A stretch of DNA of 53,080 nt from CAZVON01 sp964628435 (GTDB lineage: Bacteria > Patescibacteriota > Microgenomatia > Levybacterales > UBA12049), in assembly GCA_964628435.1 (NCBI GenBank), contig CAZVON010000006.1, forward strand, positions 1 through 53,080, written 5' to 3'. The position numbers were made by a program, and so were the translations under genes. The notes below the pieces were generated by a model that did no database searches, had not been told where the DNA came from, and saw only the letters and a list, made by a program, of their open reading frames with translations. Positions 1 through 8,650 of the stretch are shown here, piece after piece (within the stretch, counting starts at the first letter, position 1; each line of letters opens with the position of its first letter).

Positions 1-494
1 ATTGCTTCAGATAATACTATTATCGCAGTTCGCATATCTGGTTCAAGCATAATAAGTCCCAGCACCAACCCTAGTAGCAAACTAAACGCTAAAAACCGTC
101 CTTTCTCTTTATTGGCAAACCATGCTGAAAGGTAAATTGCCAAGACCAATTTTACTGCTTCTGCTGGCTGGATTATAAAAAAACGCGCATTAATCCATCG
201 TTTGGCTCCCAACGCCGCAATGCCCAATCCCGGTACGAATACTAAAATAAGCAATATAATCGCCCCAACAAGAAGCGGAAGAGACAAATTATACCATCTA
301 TGGTAATCAAAAAAAAAAAAAACAAAAAGTCCAGTAAATCCTAAAAAAATCCACATGGTCTGATCTTTTAGATAATGATATTTATCACCAAAATCCCGAA
401 ACGCAATATACGACGACGCATTAAACACCATCAATAACCCAAATAAGGTTAACACTATTATTGCAATCAGTAATACAATATCTATTTTTTTCAT
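1..494 (-). CDS. ftsW: FtsW/RodA SEDS glycan polymerase, N-terminal part (cut by window edge)
   Basis: Integral-membrane SEDS family protein that polymerises lipid II into glycan strands. The frame starts at ATG 494 and is open to base 1, giving 164 residues; the C-terminal half lies outside the window. The first membrane helix follows MKK (about residues 4-24), with further helices near 47-62, 70-90 and 138-150. Family motifs are clear: GAKRWI (96-101), QPAEAVKL (109-116) and EPD (151-153). A run of 14 A (309-322, plus strand) encodes a Phe run and is a slippage-prone spot, but the frame stays intact. It lies 56 bases after mraY on the same strand, so FtsW is favoured over RodA by context only. 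Confidence 0.88.
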   Translation of the reverse strand, partial: MKKIDIVLLIAIIVLTLFGLLMVFNASSYIAFRDFGDKYHYLKDQTMWIFLGFTGLFVFFFFDYHRWYNLSLPLLVGAIILLILVFVPGLGIAALGAKRWINARFFIIQPAEAVKLVLAIYLSAWFANKEKGRFLAFSLLLGLVLGLIMLEPDMRTAIIVLSEA

Positions 495-550
495 TAATTA
501 GGCATTAGTGCAATCATATCATGATTACTACATGGAAGAAAAAAGAGGAA

Positions 551-1561
551 TTATCGAATAAATGCAATATACAACCCAAGAGTAGCAAAGATAAATCCCA
601 AAAGCCATGCCCGCATTACAATTTTAGGCTCTTCCCATCCTTTTTGTTGAAGGTACAAGTGGACCGGAGAAGCTGCAAATACTTTTTTCCTCAAGAATTT
701 TTTGCTCAAAATCTGAATGAGCGAAGATCCTACCTCTACAATAAACACCCCACCAATAATAACTAACGCAATTATCTTACCAGTCAAAAGCCCAACTACT
801 CCAAGGGAAGCACCAAGTGCTAAAGAGCCTACATCGCCGAGCCAAATACGAGCGGGGAAAATATTAAAGTATAAAAATGCTGCAACGCTTCCCATTAAAA
901 CCGCAATAAAAATCCCAAGGCCTTGATCAAGTTGCTGAGAAGTGATAGCCAAAAAGGCAATTAAACAAATAATAAGAAGCCCTGATGCTAGGCCATCAAG
1001 ACCGTCTGCGATATTAAAAGCGTTCGCAAAGGAAACAATCACAAATGCAGCAAATGGTATGTATAGGTACCCCATACTCGCAAGTCCAAATCCATGAATA
1101 AAAATAAACGAATACCCAAGCTGCGTGTACAGAATATATGCCACAACAAGCGCCAACATCCACTGGAGAATAAACTTATAGCGAAATCGCAATCCCAAAA
1201 ATGAGTTTTTGTGGCCGTTAGCCAATTTCTTAGCGTCATCATATAACCCTAGCAATCCAAAGCCTATAAAAGTAAACAGGATCACGAATAATTCCCATGG
1301 TTTTATACGTATCTGTAAAATACCGTATGCCCAAAGCGTTAGAATAGAAACTACCAAAACGATCAAAATACCTCCTCCGAACGGAGTCCCTACTTTCCAG
1401 GAGTTAAACTTGTCAAATAACGGAGTTCGTTGATTAAAGAGGTCTTTTGTAACTTGCTTTTGCCGTCGAAATTTTATCTTATATAAGTAGTCTATAAACG
1501 GTACCAGAAGTATTCCTGTTATAAAAAATGACAGGATCGTAAGCCCCAACAATTGCGCCAT
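551..1561 (-). CDS. mraY: Phospho-N-acetylmuramoyl-pentapeptide transferase (MraY)
   Basis: Membrane enzyme that moves phospho-MurNAc-pentapeptide from UDP to undecaprenyl phosphate, giving lipid I. At 336 residues it is near the usual family length (about 320-360). Many hydrophobic segments are present. Motifs seen: GLYDDAKK (105-112) with the Asp pair expected at the active site, the family hallmark NIADGLDGLASG (183-194), and a LGDVGSLALG stretch near residue 245. The ATG at 1561 sits 9 bases after a TATAAT, so the mRNA is probably leaderless. ftsW follows on the same strand, and mraY stands apart from the main mur operon, from which it is separated by two plus-strand genes. Confidence 0.96.
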   Translation of the reverse strand: MAQLLGLTILSFFITGILLVPFIDYLYKIKFRRQKQVTKDLFNQRTPLFDKFNSWKVGTPFGGGILIVLVVSILTLWAYGILQIRIKPWELFVILFTFIGFGLLGLYDDAKKLANGHKNSFLGLRFRYKFILQWMLALVVAYILYTQLGYSFIFIHGFGLASMGYLYIPFAAFVIVSFANAFNIADGLDGLASGLLIICLIAFLAITSQQLDQGLGIFIAVLMGSVAAFLYFNIFPARIWLGDVGSLALGASLGVVGLLTGKIIALVIIGGVFIVEVGSSLIQILSKKFLRKKVFAASPVHLYLQQKGWEEPKIVMRAWLLGFIFATLGLYIAFIR

Positions 1562-1570
1562 AACCTATGT

Positions 1571-1599
1571 ATTATACTCCTCCTTATTTGCTTATTCAA
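1571..1599 (-). promoter_or_regulatory. mraY promoter
   Basis: TTGAAT (1594-1599) and a perfect TATAAT (1571-1576) are separated by 17 bases on the minus strand. The -10 ends 9 bases before the mraY ATG, so the transcript should begin at or within about 3 bases of the start codon. A GGAGGAG string lies between the two hexamers and so upstream of the transcript; it cannot be the ribosome binding site if this promoter is used. Confidence 0.75.
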
Positions 1600-1667
1600 T
1601 AAATCTCTAAATGTTTGACTCTTGACACGCGCAAAATTATGTGTTCTACTAAAGGTAGAGCTATTAT

Positions 1668-1673
1668 TATAAT
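1668..1673 (+). promoter_or_regulatory. -10 element of the Gln-rich protein gene
   Basis: A perfect TATAAT ends 9 bases before the GTG start at 1683, the same spacing as at mraY on the opposite strand. No good -35 hexamer sits 16-18 bases upstream. A TTGACA at 1622-1627 is too far away for this -10 and may belong to an alternative promoter. Predicts a leaderless or near-leaderless mRNA. Confidence 0.5.
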
Positions 1674-1682
1674 CATAATCTT

Positions 1683-3182
1683 GTGAAGAGGAAATCTGCC
1701 CAAAAACATTCTTCAAGAAGGAAAAGAAACAGTAATCAAAATTCATCCTTTTTTATTCGTTACATCGGAATAGCCTTTTTAGTAGTGGTGTTGGCTATCA
1801 TAGGAAACCACACACCCAATAGGCTGAATTTACTGAATGTATTAGGCGAGTCAACTGGAGAGGGTGGATCGCCGCCACCAGCAGATGCCCCTGCGCAGCA
1901 AAGCCAACCACAACCAGAAAGTCAGCAGCAGTCACAACCACAACAGCAGCCGCAAGAACAACAGGCCCAGCAACAGTCTCAACCGCAACAACCACCTCAA
2001 GATCAACAGCAACCTCAGCAACAGCAAAATACTCAACAAACGCAACCTCAGACACAATACCAACAATATCAGCCTCAGCAGCAATATCAACAGTATCAAC
2101 AAACCCAACAAAGCAATCAACAACCATATCAACCAAGAAACGCACAAGAGCAAAGACAAATGCAACAATATCAACAACAAAATGTTGGAAACAGCAATTT
2201 TGGTACAGGGAAAAACAGCTCAGGATTAAACCAAAATAGTCCTCAACAAGACTCGCAAAATGCTGGCCAACAGAATAATTTCGGCAACTCTCCGCAGCAA
2301 GGGCAACAGCAACAATTTACCCAACAGCAATACGAACAAATAAGGCAACAATATGAACAAATACAACAACAATGGCAACAAGAGGCAGAAAAAAATGGTT
2401 TTCAAATTCAACCAGCGCCCAGTGGTACCCAACCTTTTTCACACACTAATTTCTTTTCGGGTCAATCAAATCAGACAGGAAATCAAAATACTCAAAGTAA
2501 CTCTGCAAACTCAAACCAATCATTTCAAGCATTGCCTTCGCTTAATGCGTTTCCCACTATTCGTGGTAACTTTGAAGTTGCTTCCTTTGGAAATAATGAA
2601 CAGGTCAACCTAAACGATGCGAATACAAAAATTCAGCTCGGCAGCCAAAATTCAAATCTTTCTTTAAAGGCGATCAAGTCCGATGGGACACAAATCCAAA
2701 TTGATCATGCTGCGTTTGAAAAAATTAAAGCAGCTATTAAGTTAGAAACAGGATCAGAAATCACCCAGAAGCAGGATTTGTTTGTGATGAAAAGAGGCGA
2801 AGTACAAGCGCAAACAACTTTTCCTATTTCTTTTAATGTAGCCACAAAAACGTTTACGGTACAGACTCCAAATGGTGAAAAAGAGGTAAATGTTTTACCC
2901 GACCAAGCAGTCGAAAAGCTTCTCCAAAACAAAGTATTTAGTAGTATCGCAACAACCAGTACAAGTCAAGACGGATCAGGTACTTCAAATACACCCGAAA
3001 TTGCATTGACCGAATTGGATAATCAAGCAGTATATCAGGTAGAGGGAACCAGTCAAGAAAGATTCTTAGGCTTTATACCCGTGTCTATAGCAAAAACAAC
3101 ATACGTGTCTGCTCAGACAGGAGATTTGGTAAGTACTAACCAAAATCCTTTCTCCCGAATTTTGGATCTAGTATCCTTCTAA
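1683..3182 (+). CDS. Membrane-anchored Gln-rich protein with conserved-looking C-terminal domain, function unknown
   Basis: No family recognised with certainty. The start is GTG, placed by the TATAAT 9 bases upstream. Layout of the 499 residues: a basic N-terminus with Arg/Lys clusters (1-22), one hydrophobic segment (about 27-43) that would act as signal anchor, then about 220 residues made mostly of Gln, Pro, Asn and Tyr with QQ- and QPQQ-type repeats, and a folded-looking C-terminal part from about residue 285. The C-terminus (VYQVEG...LGFIPVSI...VSAQTGDLV, then a hydrophobic end) resembles PepSY-like tails seen on anchored proteins of this bacterial group; that is recollection, not a search. 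It stands alone on the plus strand between mraY and an unknown gene. A surface or periplasmic role, with the Gln-rich part as a flexible spacer, is inference. Confidence 0.85.
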   Translation: MKRKSAQKHSSRRKRNSNQNSSFFIRYIGIAFLVVVLAIIGNHTPNRLNLLNVLGESTGEGGSPPPADAPAQQSQPQPESQQQSQPQQQPQEQQAQQQSQPQQPPQDQQQPQQQQNTQQTQPQTQYQQYQPQQQYQQYQQTQQSNQQPYQPRNAQEQRQMQQYQQQNVGNSNFGTGKNSSGLNQNSPQQDSQNAGQQNNFGNSPQQGQQQQFTQQQYEQIRQQYEQIQQQWQQEAEKNGFQIQPAPSGTQPFSHTNFFSGQSNQTGNQNTQSNSANSNQSFQALPSLNAFPTIRGNFEVASFGNNEQVNLNDANTKIQLGSQNSNLSLKAIKSDGTQIQIDHAAFEKIKAAIKLETGSEITQKQDLFVMKRGEVQAQTTFPISFNVATKTFTVQTPNGEKEVNVLPDQAVEKLLQNKVFSSIATTSTSQDGSGTSNTPEIALTELDNQAVYQVEGTSQERFLGFIPVSIAKTTYVSAQTGDLVSTNQNPFSRILDLVSF

Positions 3183-3290
3183 CTTCTTTTTCCTCAGAAA
3201 AAAATTTTCATATCCGTACTGAAGGAAAGTATATACGTATAGTATTGGCGAAAGAGATTTTGGAGAAAAAAAGAGAGGAGAATAACCAAA

Positions 3291-3371
3291 ATGTCCCCGT
3301 CCAATACAACTAAGTCTAAAATATCACCAATTTTTACTCTTTTCCTAACAATAATTCAGACACTTGATTAA
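3291..3371 (+). CDS. Possible 26-codon small ORF with Shine-Dalgarno
   Basis: ATG at 3291 is preceded by AGAGGAG (3274-3280) with a 10-base spacer, one of the best ribosome binding sites in the window. The peptide begins MSPSNTTKSK and has a short hydrophobic stretch in its second half (residues 12-22). It ends 31 bases before the next plus-strand gene. A possible -10 TATAGT lies at 3238-3243. It could be a real small protein, a leader peptide for the gene at 3403, or chance. This is the main content of the 220-base stretch 3183-3402. Confidence 0.3.
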   Translation: MSPSNTTKSKISPIFTLFLTIIQTLD

Positions 3372-3402
3372 ACACTGACTTTAAGCTCAACTATATTAAA
3401 AA

Positions 3403-4113
3403 ATGGTTTTATTGTTGAATTTGTGTAGTTCCTTGATTTTTGGAATGTGGCTCATCTATAATCCCTTCATGGGTGAGCGAATAAAACGGCCTCCTATCGA
3501 GTCACTTCGATCTTACGAACCAGGACAGGTTATTCTCCCCTTTACTTACTCCGAGGAATTTTTACCAGCAGATATTCCGGCAGCGTACCGTAATTCTCGC
3601 CTTGCCAAAATTCACCATTATGATTATGCCTTCAAAGGTATGCAAGCGTATGTTGCAGCATTCGCAGACCCACGTAAAAAAACAGACGAATCAGAAAAAC
3701 CTCTGGGAGAAACAACATACAAAACAATAAAACTATTTGGTTCTGAAATTGTTATCGATTGTCCTGTTATTTTGCGCATCGGATTTTACCCTACAACACT
3801 TGAGCAATACGAGTTACTCGATAACTATGTGGCAAAAATCGATTTTGGAATCAACGTCTTTTTTATCGAATGCAATGGTACTGCGCCACTGAATTATGTA
3901 AAGCAGCAACTTCAAAAACAACGTCTATATCATGTACATCAACAAATTATGAGAGATCGTAAATATCAATACCACGATGTTGCTCTGCCATACGATCTTA
4001 CACTGCTTGCTCCAGTTCGAGTACGGCTTATGAGCGACGACGATCCTGGTCCAAGGACTCCTTCTTCCCCAACGCCAATTTTTGTTGCTGGGAAAGAATT
4101 AGTAACGATTTAG
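3403..4113 (+). CDS. Unrecognised 236-residue protein with hydrophobic N-terminus
   Basis: I do not recognise this protein. The first ATG follows an in-frame TAA closely (3397-3399), so 3403 is the earliest start. ATGs at 3445 and 3469 are alternatives; the last would remove the hydrophobic segment (residues 2-19) and begin MGERIKRPP. The remainder looks soluble, with no Cys or His cluster, and has a Pro/Asp-rich stretch near the C-terminus (DDDPGPRTPSSPTP). A TATATT lies 5 bases before the ATG. The gene is convergent with the FemAB-like gene and the two stop codons overlap (4110-4113). It may be coupled to the small ORF just upstream. Confidence 0.65.
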   Translation: MVLLLNLCSSLIFGMWLIYNPFMGERIKRPPIESLRSYEPGQVILPFTYSEEFLPADIPAAYRNSRLAKIHHYDYAFKGMQAYVAAFADPRKKTDESEKPLGETTYKTIKLFGSEIVIDCPVILRIGFYPTTLEQYELLDNYVAKIDFGINVFFIECNGTAPLNYVKQQLQKQRLYHVHQQIMRDRKYQYHDVALPYDLTLLAPVRVRLMSDDDPGPRTPSSPTPIFVAGKELVTI

Positions 4114-5135
4114 TACCCTCTGAAAAGCTTTGACACATACTCAATTACATACGTTTTCCAGTAGAAAATACTCAAAGGCAACTCCTGAGCATGGAGCAAT
4201 TCTAATCTATATCCTCCAAATCCGGTTTTAAATAGGGTATGTCCTTGCCAGGGATGGCGTTTGGGGGCATCTTTTCCTGCAATTCCCCAAAAATTATAGA
4301 GTTTTTTCCCGCGCTTTCTTGCTTCTTTAATCGCTTCCCATTGAATGGAATACATGGCTGGAATATGTTTATACATTTCGTCTGAGGTACTATGACGATA
4401 AATCGCCATGTTCCCAACGAATGCGATAAGCGCAGCAGCAATAATTTTGTTATCGTATGCTGCTAAAAATAATACTTCTTGACTGTCCTTCCCAAATATT
4501 TCAAACTCTTCTTGTATCCCCCTATGGGGAATGAAATGTTTTCTTTGTGCTAGTTGTTGATACAATGGGGAAAAAAAATCTAGATCTTGCGTATTCTTGG
4601 TTTTTCTGATTCTTAATTTTTGATTCATATCTCCCTTTCTAATAAGATACCGATGTGATTTCCTCATTCTTGCTAATAACTGCTCCTCACTTTTTGTAAT
4701 ATCCAAAACCCAACATATTTCAGCATCCATACGATGAATTGGCGCGTTGAGAAACCCAAGTTTTTTAATCATCTGGTAATCTACGAATTCTTTGGGTACT
4801 ACTGGACTCATGCGAATAAAAGCGGTGTTTTTTCCTTTGGCAATTTGTTTAATATAATCAATAAGCAATACAAAAACTTCTTTATCAAATGGCTTTAGCA
4901 CCGGACCATGGCGAAGATGAAGGTAATGGCCTCTTCTGGCCGCAACATAGACTACCTGACAAAGCGAAACCAATTTATCATCCCTCCACACTCCCAATCT
5001 CCATACAGTATTTCCTAATTTTTTCTGGACATCACCAAAATTCCACGACTGAAAAAAGGGGTAGAAAGAAACAGACGGATCGGTTAAAAAATCTTCCCAG
5101 GTTTTTTTGTTTGTAACCTCTTTAATGGTATACAT
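4110..5135 (-). CDS. FemAB-type aminoacyl-/peptidyl-transferase for murein cross-bridges
   Basis: Fem-family enzymes use aminoacyl-tRNA to add residues to the stem peptide of lipid II at the cytoplasmic face. Seen: two GNAT-like halves, a middle stretch LLARMRKSHRYLIRKG with many basic residues, and the typical C-terminal signature YNFWGIAG...HPW.GHTLFKTGFGG. The open frame reaches a GTG at 5147, but ATG at 5135 gives 341 residues and still overlaps the preceding DegT gene by 14 bases, so I place the start there. It is the last gene of the mur operon, directly after the aminotransferase gene. Together with DAP-type features in MurE this suggests a modified peptide bridge; which amino acid is added cannot be read from the sequence. 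Confidence 0.85.
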   Translation of the reverse strand: MYTIKEVTNKKTWEDFLTDPSVSFYPFFQSWNFGDVQKKLGNTVWRLGVWRDDKLVSLCQVVYVAARRGHYLHLRHGPVLKPFDKEVFVLLIDYIKQIAKGKNTAFIRMSPVVPKEFVDYQMIKKLGFLNAPIHRMDAEICWVLDITKSEEQLLARMRKSHRYLIRKGDMNQKLRIRKTKNTQDLDFFSPLYQQLAQRKHFIPHRGIQEEFEIFGKDSQEVLFLAAYDNKIIAAALIAFVGNMAIYRHSTSDEMYKHIPAMYSIQWEAIKEARKRGKKLYNFWGIAGKDAPKRHPWQGHTLFKTGFGGYRLELLHAQELPLSIFYWKTYVIEYVSKLFRGY

Positions 5136-6354
5136 ATTGCTTAACACTTTTTATAACAAGCTCTATTTCTTGTTGGGTAAGGAATGGATACGTTGGAAGA
5201 TTAATGACTCGCTTTGCGATATGTTCTGCAGAGGGACAGGAACCCCGAGTATAAAAAACTTTTTTGTAGTCAACCCCAACTGGATCAATAATGGAAGAAT
5301 ACCAAGTACCTAAGTATATTTTTCTTCTTTTTAACTGTTCTACGCACTCATCTCGTTTTTCAACAAGATAGGGAAACCGCAAAAGGGGCAAATCTGCAAG
5401 ATTTTTCAACTTCTTGTCACCTAATTTTATGATATAGGTATTAACTGTCTCTCTTCGTTTCTGGTTAAATAAGTGCATATTTCGAAGTTGAGCAAGCGCT
5501 AAATTCGCCAGATGATTGGGTAGTTTTTTTACCAAAATTCTATCAAGCTCTCCGTATTTTTCTTTTTTTCTAACCGGAAATGAAAGAAGGTTGAGTTTTT
5601 GAAACAGAACAAGCAGTAGTTTTCCCAAGGAAAAAAAATTATACGTGGGTAAAATCACATAGATAAACAAAATTGGATGTAGTAGCTGTTGAATCGTCCA
5701 GGCTACTGAAGGATTTGATAACTGTTTGTGCATCTGGCGAATTTTTTTTCCAAGGACTTCCGAGTCGGTTATTGCAACGCCACCAAAAACAGAAGAAAAC
5801 GCCTTGTCTCTTCCAAAACTAAAAATTGCAGCATCACCAAACGTTCCCAGTTTTTTTGCTTTATCTGTTGCGCCTATTGTATGTGCTACGTCTTCGATAA
5901 CAAACAATTTGTGTTTTTTTGCTACTGCTTTTATTTCTTTGACAGGAGCAGCAATCCCGAATGTATGCTGTACAATAATTGCTTTTGTTCTCGGAGATAT
6001 CTTTGATTCTAAATCGATAACATCCAACGTATACGAATCTGTAATATCGACATAAACTGGTGTTGCAAAAGTTGCAATTATTGTGTCTGGAACCGCAACA
6101 CAGGTAAAAGCTTGTATTAATACTTCATCTCCTTTTCCAATATCCAAAGATTTTAAAATAGCATATAACGCTCCCCTACCACTGTTAAATGAAATCGCAT
6201 ACGAAACACCAAAAAATTGTCGAAACCATTGTTCTAAAGATTTAACCGCGGTGGTTGAAAAATACATCCATATCAAAAAGAGTGATCTTAAAGCAATCAA
6301 ACCGTCAGAGATACTGGTATTTGGAGACAGAGAAATTGCGATCGGTCTTTTCAT
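5122..6354 (-). CDS. DegT/DnrJ/EryC1-type PLP aminotransferase
   Basis: Family members transfer amino groups to nucleotide-linked keto-sugars, using pyridoxal phosphate. The 410 residues fit, apart from a longer middle (about 230-280). Seen: the small-residue loop FNSGRGALYAIL (56-67), IEDVAHTIGA with the cofactor-binding Asp155, and SFGRDKAFSS with the probable PLP Lys184. The C-terminal part contains a hydrophobic stretch near 225-255 that might touch the membrane. Its start overlaps the end of murF by 4 bases, and it precedes the FemAB-like gene. Its location in a murein operon is unusual for a sugar aminotransferase; the substrate (a wall sugar or another nucleotide sugar) is unknown. Confidence 0.87.
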   Translation of the reverse strand: MKRPIAISLSPNTSISDGLIALRSLFLIWMYFSTTAVKSLEQWFRQFFGVSYAISFNSGRGALYAILKSLDIGKGDEVLIQAFTCVAVPDTIIATFATPVYVDITDSYTLDVIDLESKISPRTKAIIVQHTFGIAAPVKEIKAVAKKHKLFVIEDVAHTIGATDKAKKLGTFGDAAIFSFGRDKAFSSVFGGVAITDSEVLGKKIRQMHKQLSNPSVAWTIQQLLHPILFIYVILPTYNFFSLGKLLLVLFQKLNLLSFPVRKKEKYGELDRILVKKLPNHLANLALAQLRNMHLFNQKRRETVNTYIIKLGDKKLKNLADLPLLRFPYLVEKRDECVEQLKRRKIYLGTWYSSIIDPVGVDYKKVFYTRGSCPSAEHIAKRVINLPTYPFLTQQEIELVIKSVKQYVYH

Positions 6355-7952
6355 ACAAGAAGTTGTAATGCGAATGCGCTTTCTTTTCCCTCAAACACAA
6401 TAACGTCATTGTTCTGGGAATGTTGTTTGATATAATCAGCGATTTCTGAAGGATTAGCTACTTTTAGCTGACATGTGTTACGTGCCTCTTGAATACCCTT
6501 TTCAATAGAACTGTAAAAGTTTCTATTGGTAATAAACAACATATCGCAAGTAAGAGCAACAGCCCGAGCAATTTTTTGATGTTCTTCTTGAGCACGAGTA
6601 CCCAATTCAATCATTGGTTGTAACACAAATAGCTTTTTCCCAGAATAAATCTTTATATACTCAACTGCTGCAAGAATTGCGTTTGGATTCGCGTTAAACG
6701 TATCATCGACCACAGTAACACCTGATGCCAGTGTATGAGTAATCATGGTTTTAGAAAGTGGTATTAAATGAGTAATCGCTTGTTTTATTGCTACCGGTTT
6801 CATACCCAAATAAAAAGCAATATAAACACCTGGCAGAATATTTTCGACCGAGTGATAACCAATTAATGGCGCTTTTATAACAAAAGACGTTTTTGCTATC
6901 TGAACAGTACATGAAATTGATTTTTTTTGAAGTTTTATGTTACTAGCGTAAATTTCGGCATCTTTTTGTATCGATTCCTTAAGGTCTTCTGTTTGAGCAG
7001 CATACAGTATTTTCTTTTTTTTCGTTTTTTTAAACAAGCTGTACGAACTCGTATTGTTACCATTGAATATAGCAAACCCATTTTTTGGCAGCGATTCAAT
7101 CAACTCGTATTTTGTCATCATAATATTTTCCCAACTTCCAAATAATGAAAGGTGTTGGTAATTAACGGCAGTCAGAATACCGATTTGTGGCTTAACAATA
7201 CTACAAAGCTGCGCAATTTCTCCTTTTTTATAGGCTCCCATTTCTACAATAAAAACTTCAGTATCATCTCTGAGTCCCGTTATCACAGTATTTGCGATAC
7301 CAATTGGCGTGTTATTTGTTCCTTTGGTATATAACACATTAAATTGATGGGAAAGGATTTGCGCAAGGTATTCTTTAGTAGAGCTTTTTCCATAGCTTCC
7401 CGTAATACCAATAATGGTCATGTTCTTATGATTTTTAAGTTTTTTTATTGCTGCCTCAACTTTTATATCTCGCAGCAGTTCTGTAGGAACTGATAACAGT
7501 AAAACGAAACAACCGATTATAAAAGGAACTAATCTATCCAACAAGAGCAACCATACAAAGCTATCAACCAGAGGCACTAGATATAGTGCCATAATCATAC
7601 AAAGGGTTATGATACCAACGAACAAAGCTTTAATAGTAAAAACTGGTCGTCTTAGAACGTGCTTTTTTATTTCTTTTATTACAAAGACACTTTCTACAAG
7701 AAAAACCATCGCAATAATACTGTTGTACAAAAGAATATATTGAGGATTAATGATAATAAAACTAAACAACACCAAAAGAGATAATTTTATAAGTAAAAAA
7801 GGCGATATGAATAATTCTTTTCCTTCTGCCGTTTCCTTAATATGGACTACTAGTCTGTCGAGCCGATACTCTTTTATTTGCCAGAGACTTATCCAAAAAT
7901 TAATATTTCGAATAACCCAAATAAAAAATACTATCCCAACTATCAAATTCAT
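6351..7952 (-). CDS. murF: MurF-like Mur ligase with N-terminal membrane domain
   Basis: MurF joins D-Ala-D-Ala to UDP-MurNAc-tripeptide with ATP. The ligase part starts around residue 165: the P-loop TGSYGKSST is at 184-192, and NTPIGIANT, EMGAYKKGEI and DDTFNANP all fit MurF. Instead of the usual soluble N-terminal substrate-binding domain, the first 160 residues contain about five hydrophobic helices (near 2-20, 50-70, 72-92, 108-128, 132-156). Start ATG 7952 overlaps the preceding hydrolase gene by 4 bases, and the end overlaps the aminotransferase gene by 4, so translation is coupled. The assignment to MurF rather than another Mur ligase rests on these motifs and on murC and murE being present nearby. 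Confidence 0.88.
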   Translation of the reverse strand: MNLIVGIVFFIWVIRNINFWISLWQIKEYRLDRLVVHIKETAEGKELFISPFLLIKLSLLVLFSFIIINPQYILLYNSIIAMVFLVESVFVIKEIKKHVLRRPVFTIKALFVGIITLCMIMALYLVPLVDSFVWLLLLDRLVPFIIGCFVLLLSVPTELLRDIKVEAAIKKLKNHKNMTIIGITGSYGKSSTKEYLAQILSHQFNVLYTKGTNNTPIGIANTVITGLRDDTEVFIVEMGAYKKGEIAQLCSIVKPQIGILTAVNYQHLSLFGSWENIMMTKYELIESLPKNGFAIFNGNNTSSYSLFKKTKKKKILYAAQTEDLKESIQKDAEIYASNIKLQKKSISCTVQIAKTSFVIKAPLIGYHSVENILPGVYIAFYLGMKPVAIKQAITHLIPLSKTMITHTLASGVTVVDDTFNANPNAILAAVEYIKIYSGKKLFVLQPMIELGTRAQEEHQKIARAVALTCDMLFITNRNFYSSIEKGIQEARNTCQLKVANPSEIADYIKQHSQNNDVIVFEGKESAFALQLLV

Positions 7953-8650
7953 AAATACGCTTTAAAAGATTTAATAAATCCTTCTGGGTTTTCATAAGGA
8001 AGTTTATGGGTTGAATCTGGAATGATAATTGAATGCGCTTGTGGCATAATTTTTGTAATTTTTTCAACATCGGTTACTGGTGTTATCCAATCGTTACTTC
8101 CCCATAGTAAATAAGTGGGCGTGGTAATTTTTTGGGCATACGCAACAAGATCTTCGTTAATAATATTTTTAAATACTTCTTTTAGTCCTCCAGCATTATA
8201 ATAATCCCACTCACCGAGTAAAAAATAAACGGACCTACGCATAAACCCCTGCAACGAAAGAGGAAGTTTTTTTAACACAGATCCACTTACTACCGAAATT
8301 ACAAAGGCTGTTCTTTTTACAAAGGATGTATTTCGTATAATCGGAACTCCTGTTAGGAATAATTTCGAAACTTTTTCCGGATATTTCCAAGCAAATTTTA
8401 ACGCAACTCTTCCACCAAATGAATGACCAATAATGTTTACGTAAGAAAGCGTATGTTTTTTCATAAAATATGCAACGAATTCAACGTAATCATCAAGATA
8501 CATATTGGCGGTAATGAGAGGTTCAGATCCAAACCCTGGAAGATCGGGAATATACACAGTATACCCATCTTTTTCTAGTAAATGTTTCAAATCTTTATAT
8601 GAGCTGCTGTTTCTTCCCCAGCCGTGTAGAATAAGAATTGGTATTTTCAT
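7949..8650 (-). CDS. Alpha/beta hydrolase
   Basis: The fold and triad are clear: oxyanion-side HGWG (9-12), nucleophile elbow GHSFGG with Ser77, acid in WGSNDW (Asp187) and His215 in STHKLPYENPE. The 233 residues match small esterase or peptidase-like family members. No signal peptide is seen, so it is probably cytoplasmic. Its ATG overlaps the end of glmS by 1 base, and its end overlaps murF by 4. The place inside a murein operon suggests a role in wall-precursor or lipid-linked substrate turnover, but the sequence does not reveal the substrate. Confidence 0.85.
   Translation of the reverse strand: MKIPILILHGWGRNSSSYKDLKHLLEKDGYTVYIPDLPGFGSEPLITANMYLDDYVEFVAYFMKKHTLSYVNIIGHSFGGRVALKFAWKYPEKVSKLFLTGVPIIRNTSFVKRTAFVISVVSGSVLKKLPLSLQGFMRRSVYFLLGEWDYYNAGGLKEVFKNIINEDLVAYAQKITTPTYLLWGSNDWITPVTDVEKITKIMPQAHSIIIPDSTHKLPYENPEGFIKSFKAYL

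Noticed and set aside
1577..1593. GGAGGAG upstream of mraY as a Shine-Dalgarno
   Set aside because: It is more than 15 bases from the ATG and lies between the -35 and -10 of a good promoter, so it should not be in the mRNA.
1798..2613. Several long open frames on both strands across the Gln-rich gene
   Set aside because: They arise from low-complexity CAA/CAG/CCA repeats, which leave all frames open; the translations are runs of Leu, Val or Asn without domain features.
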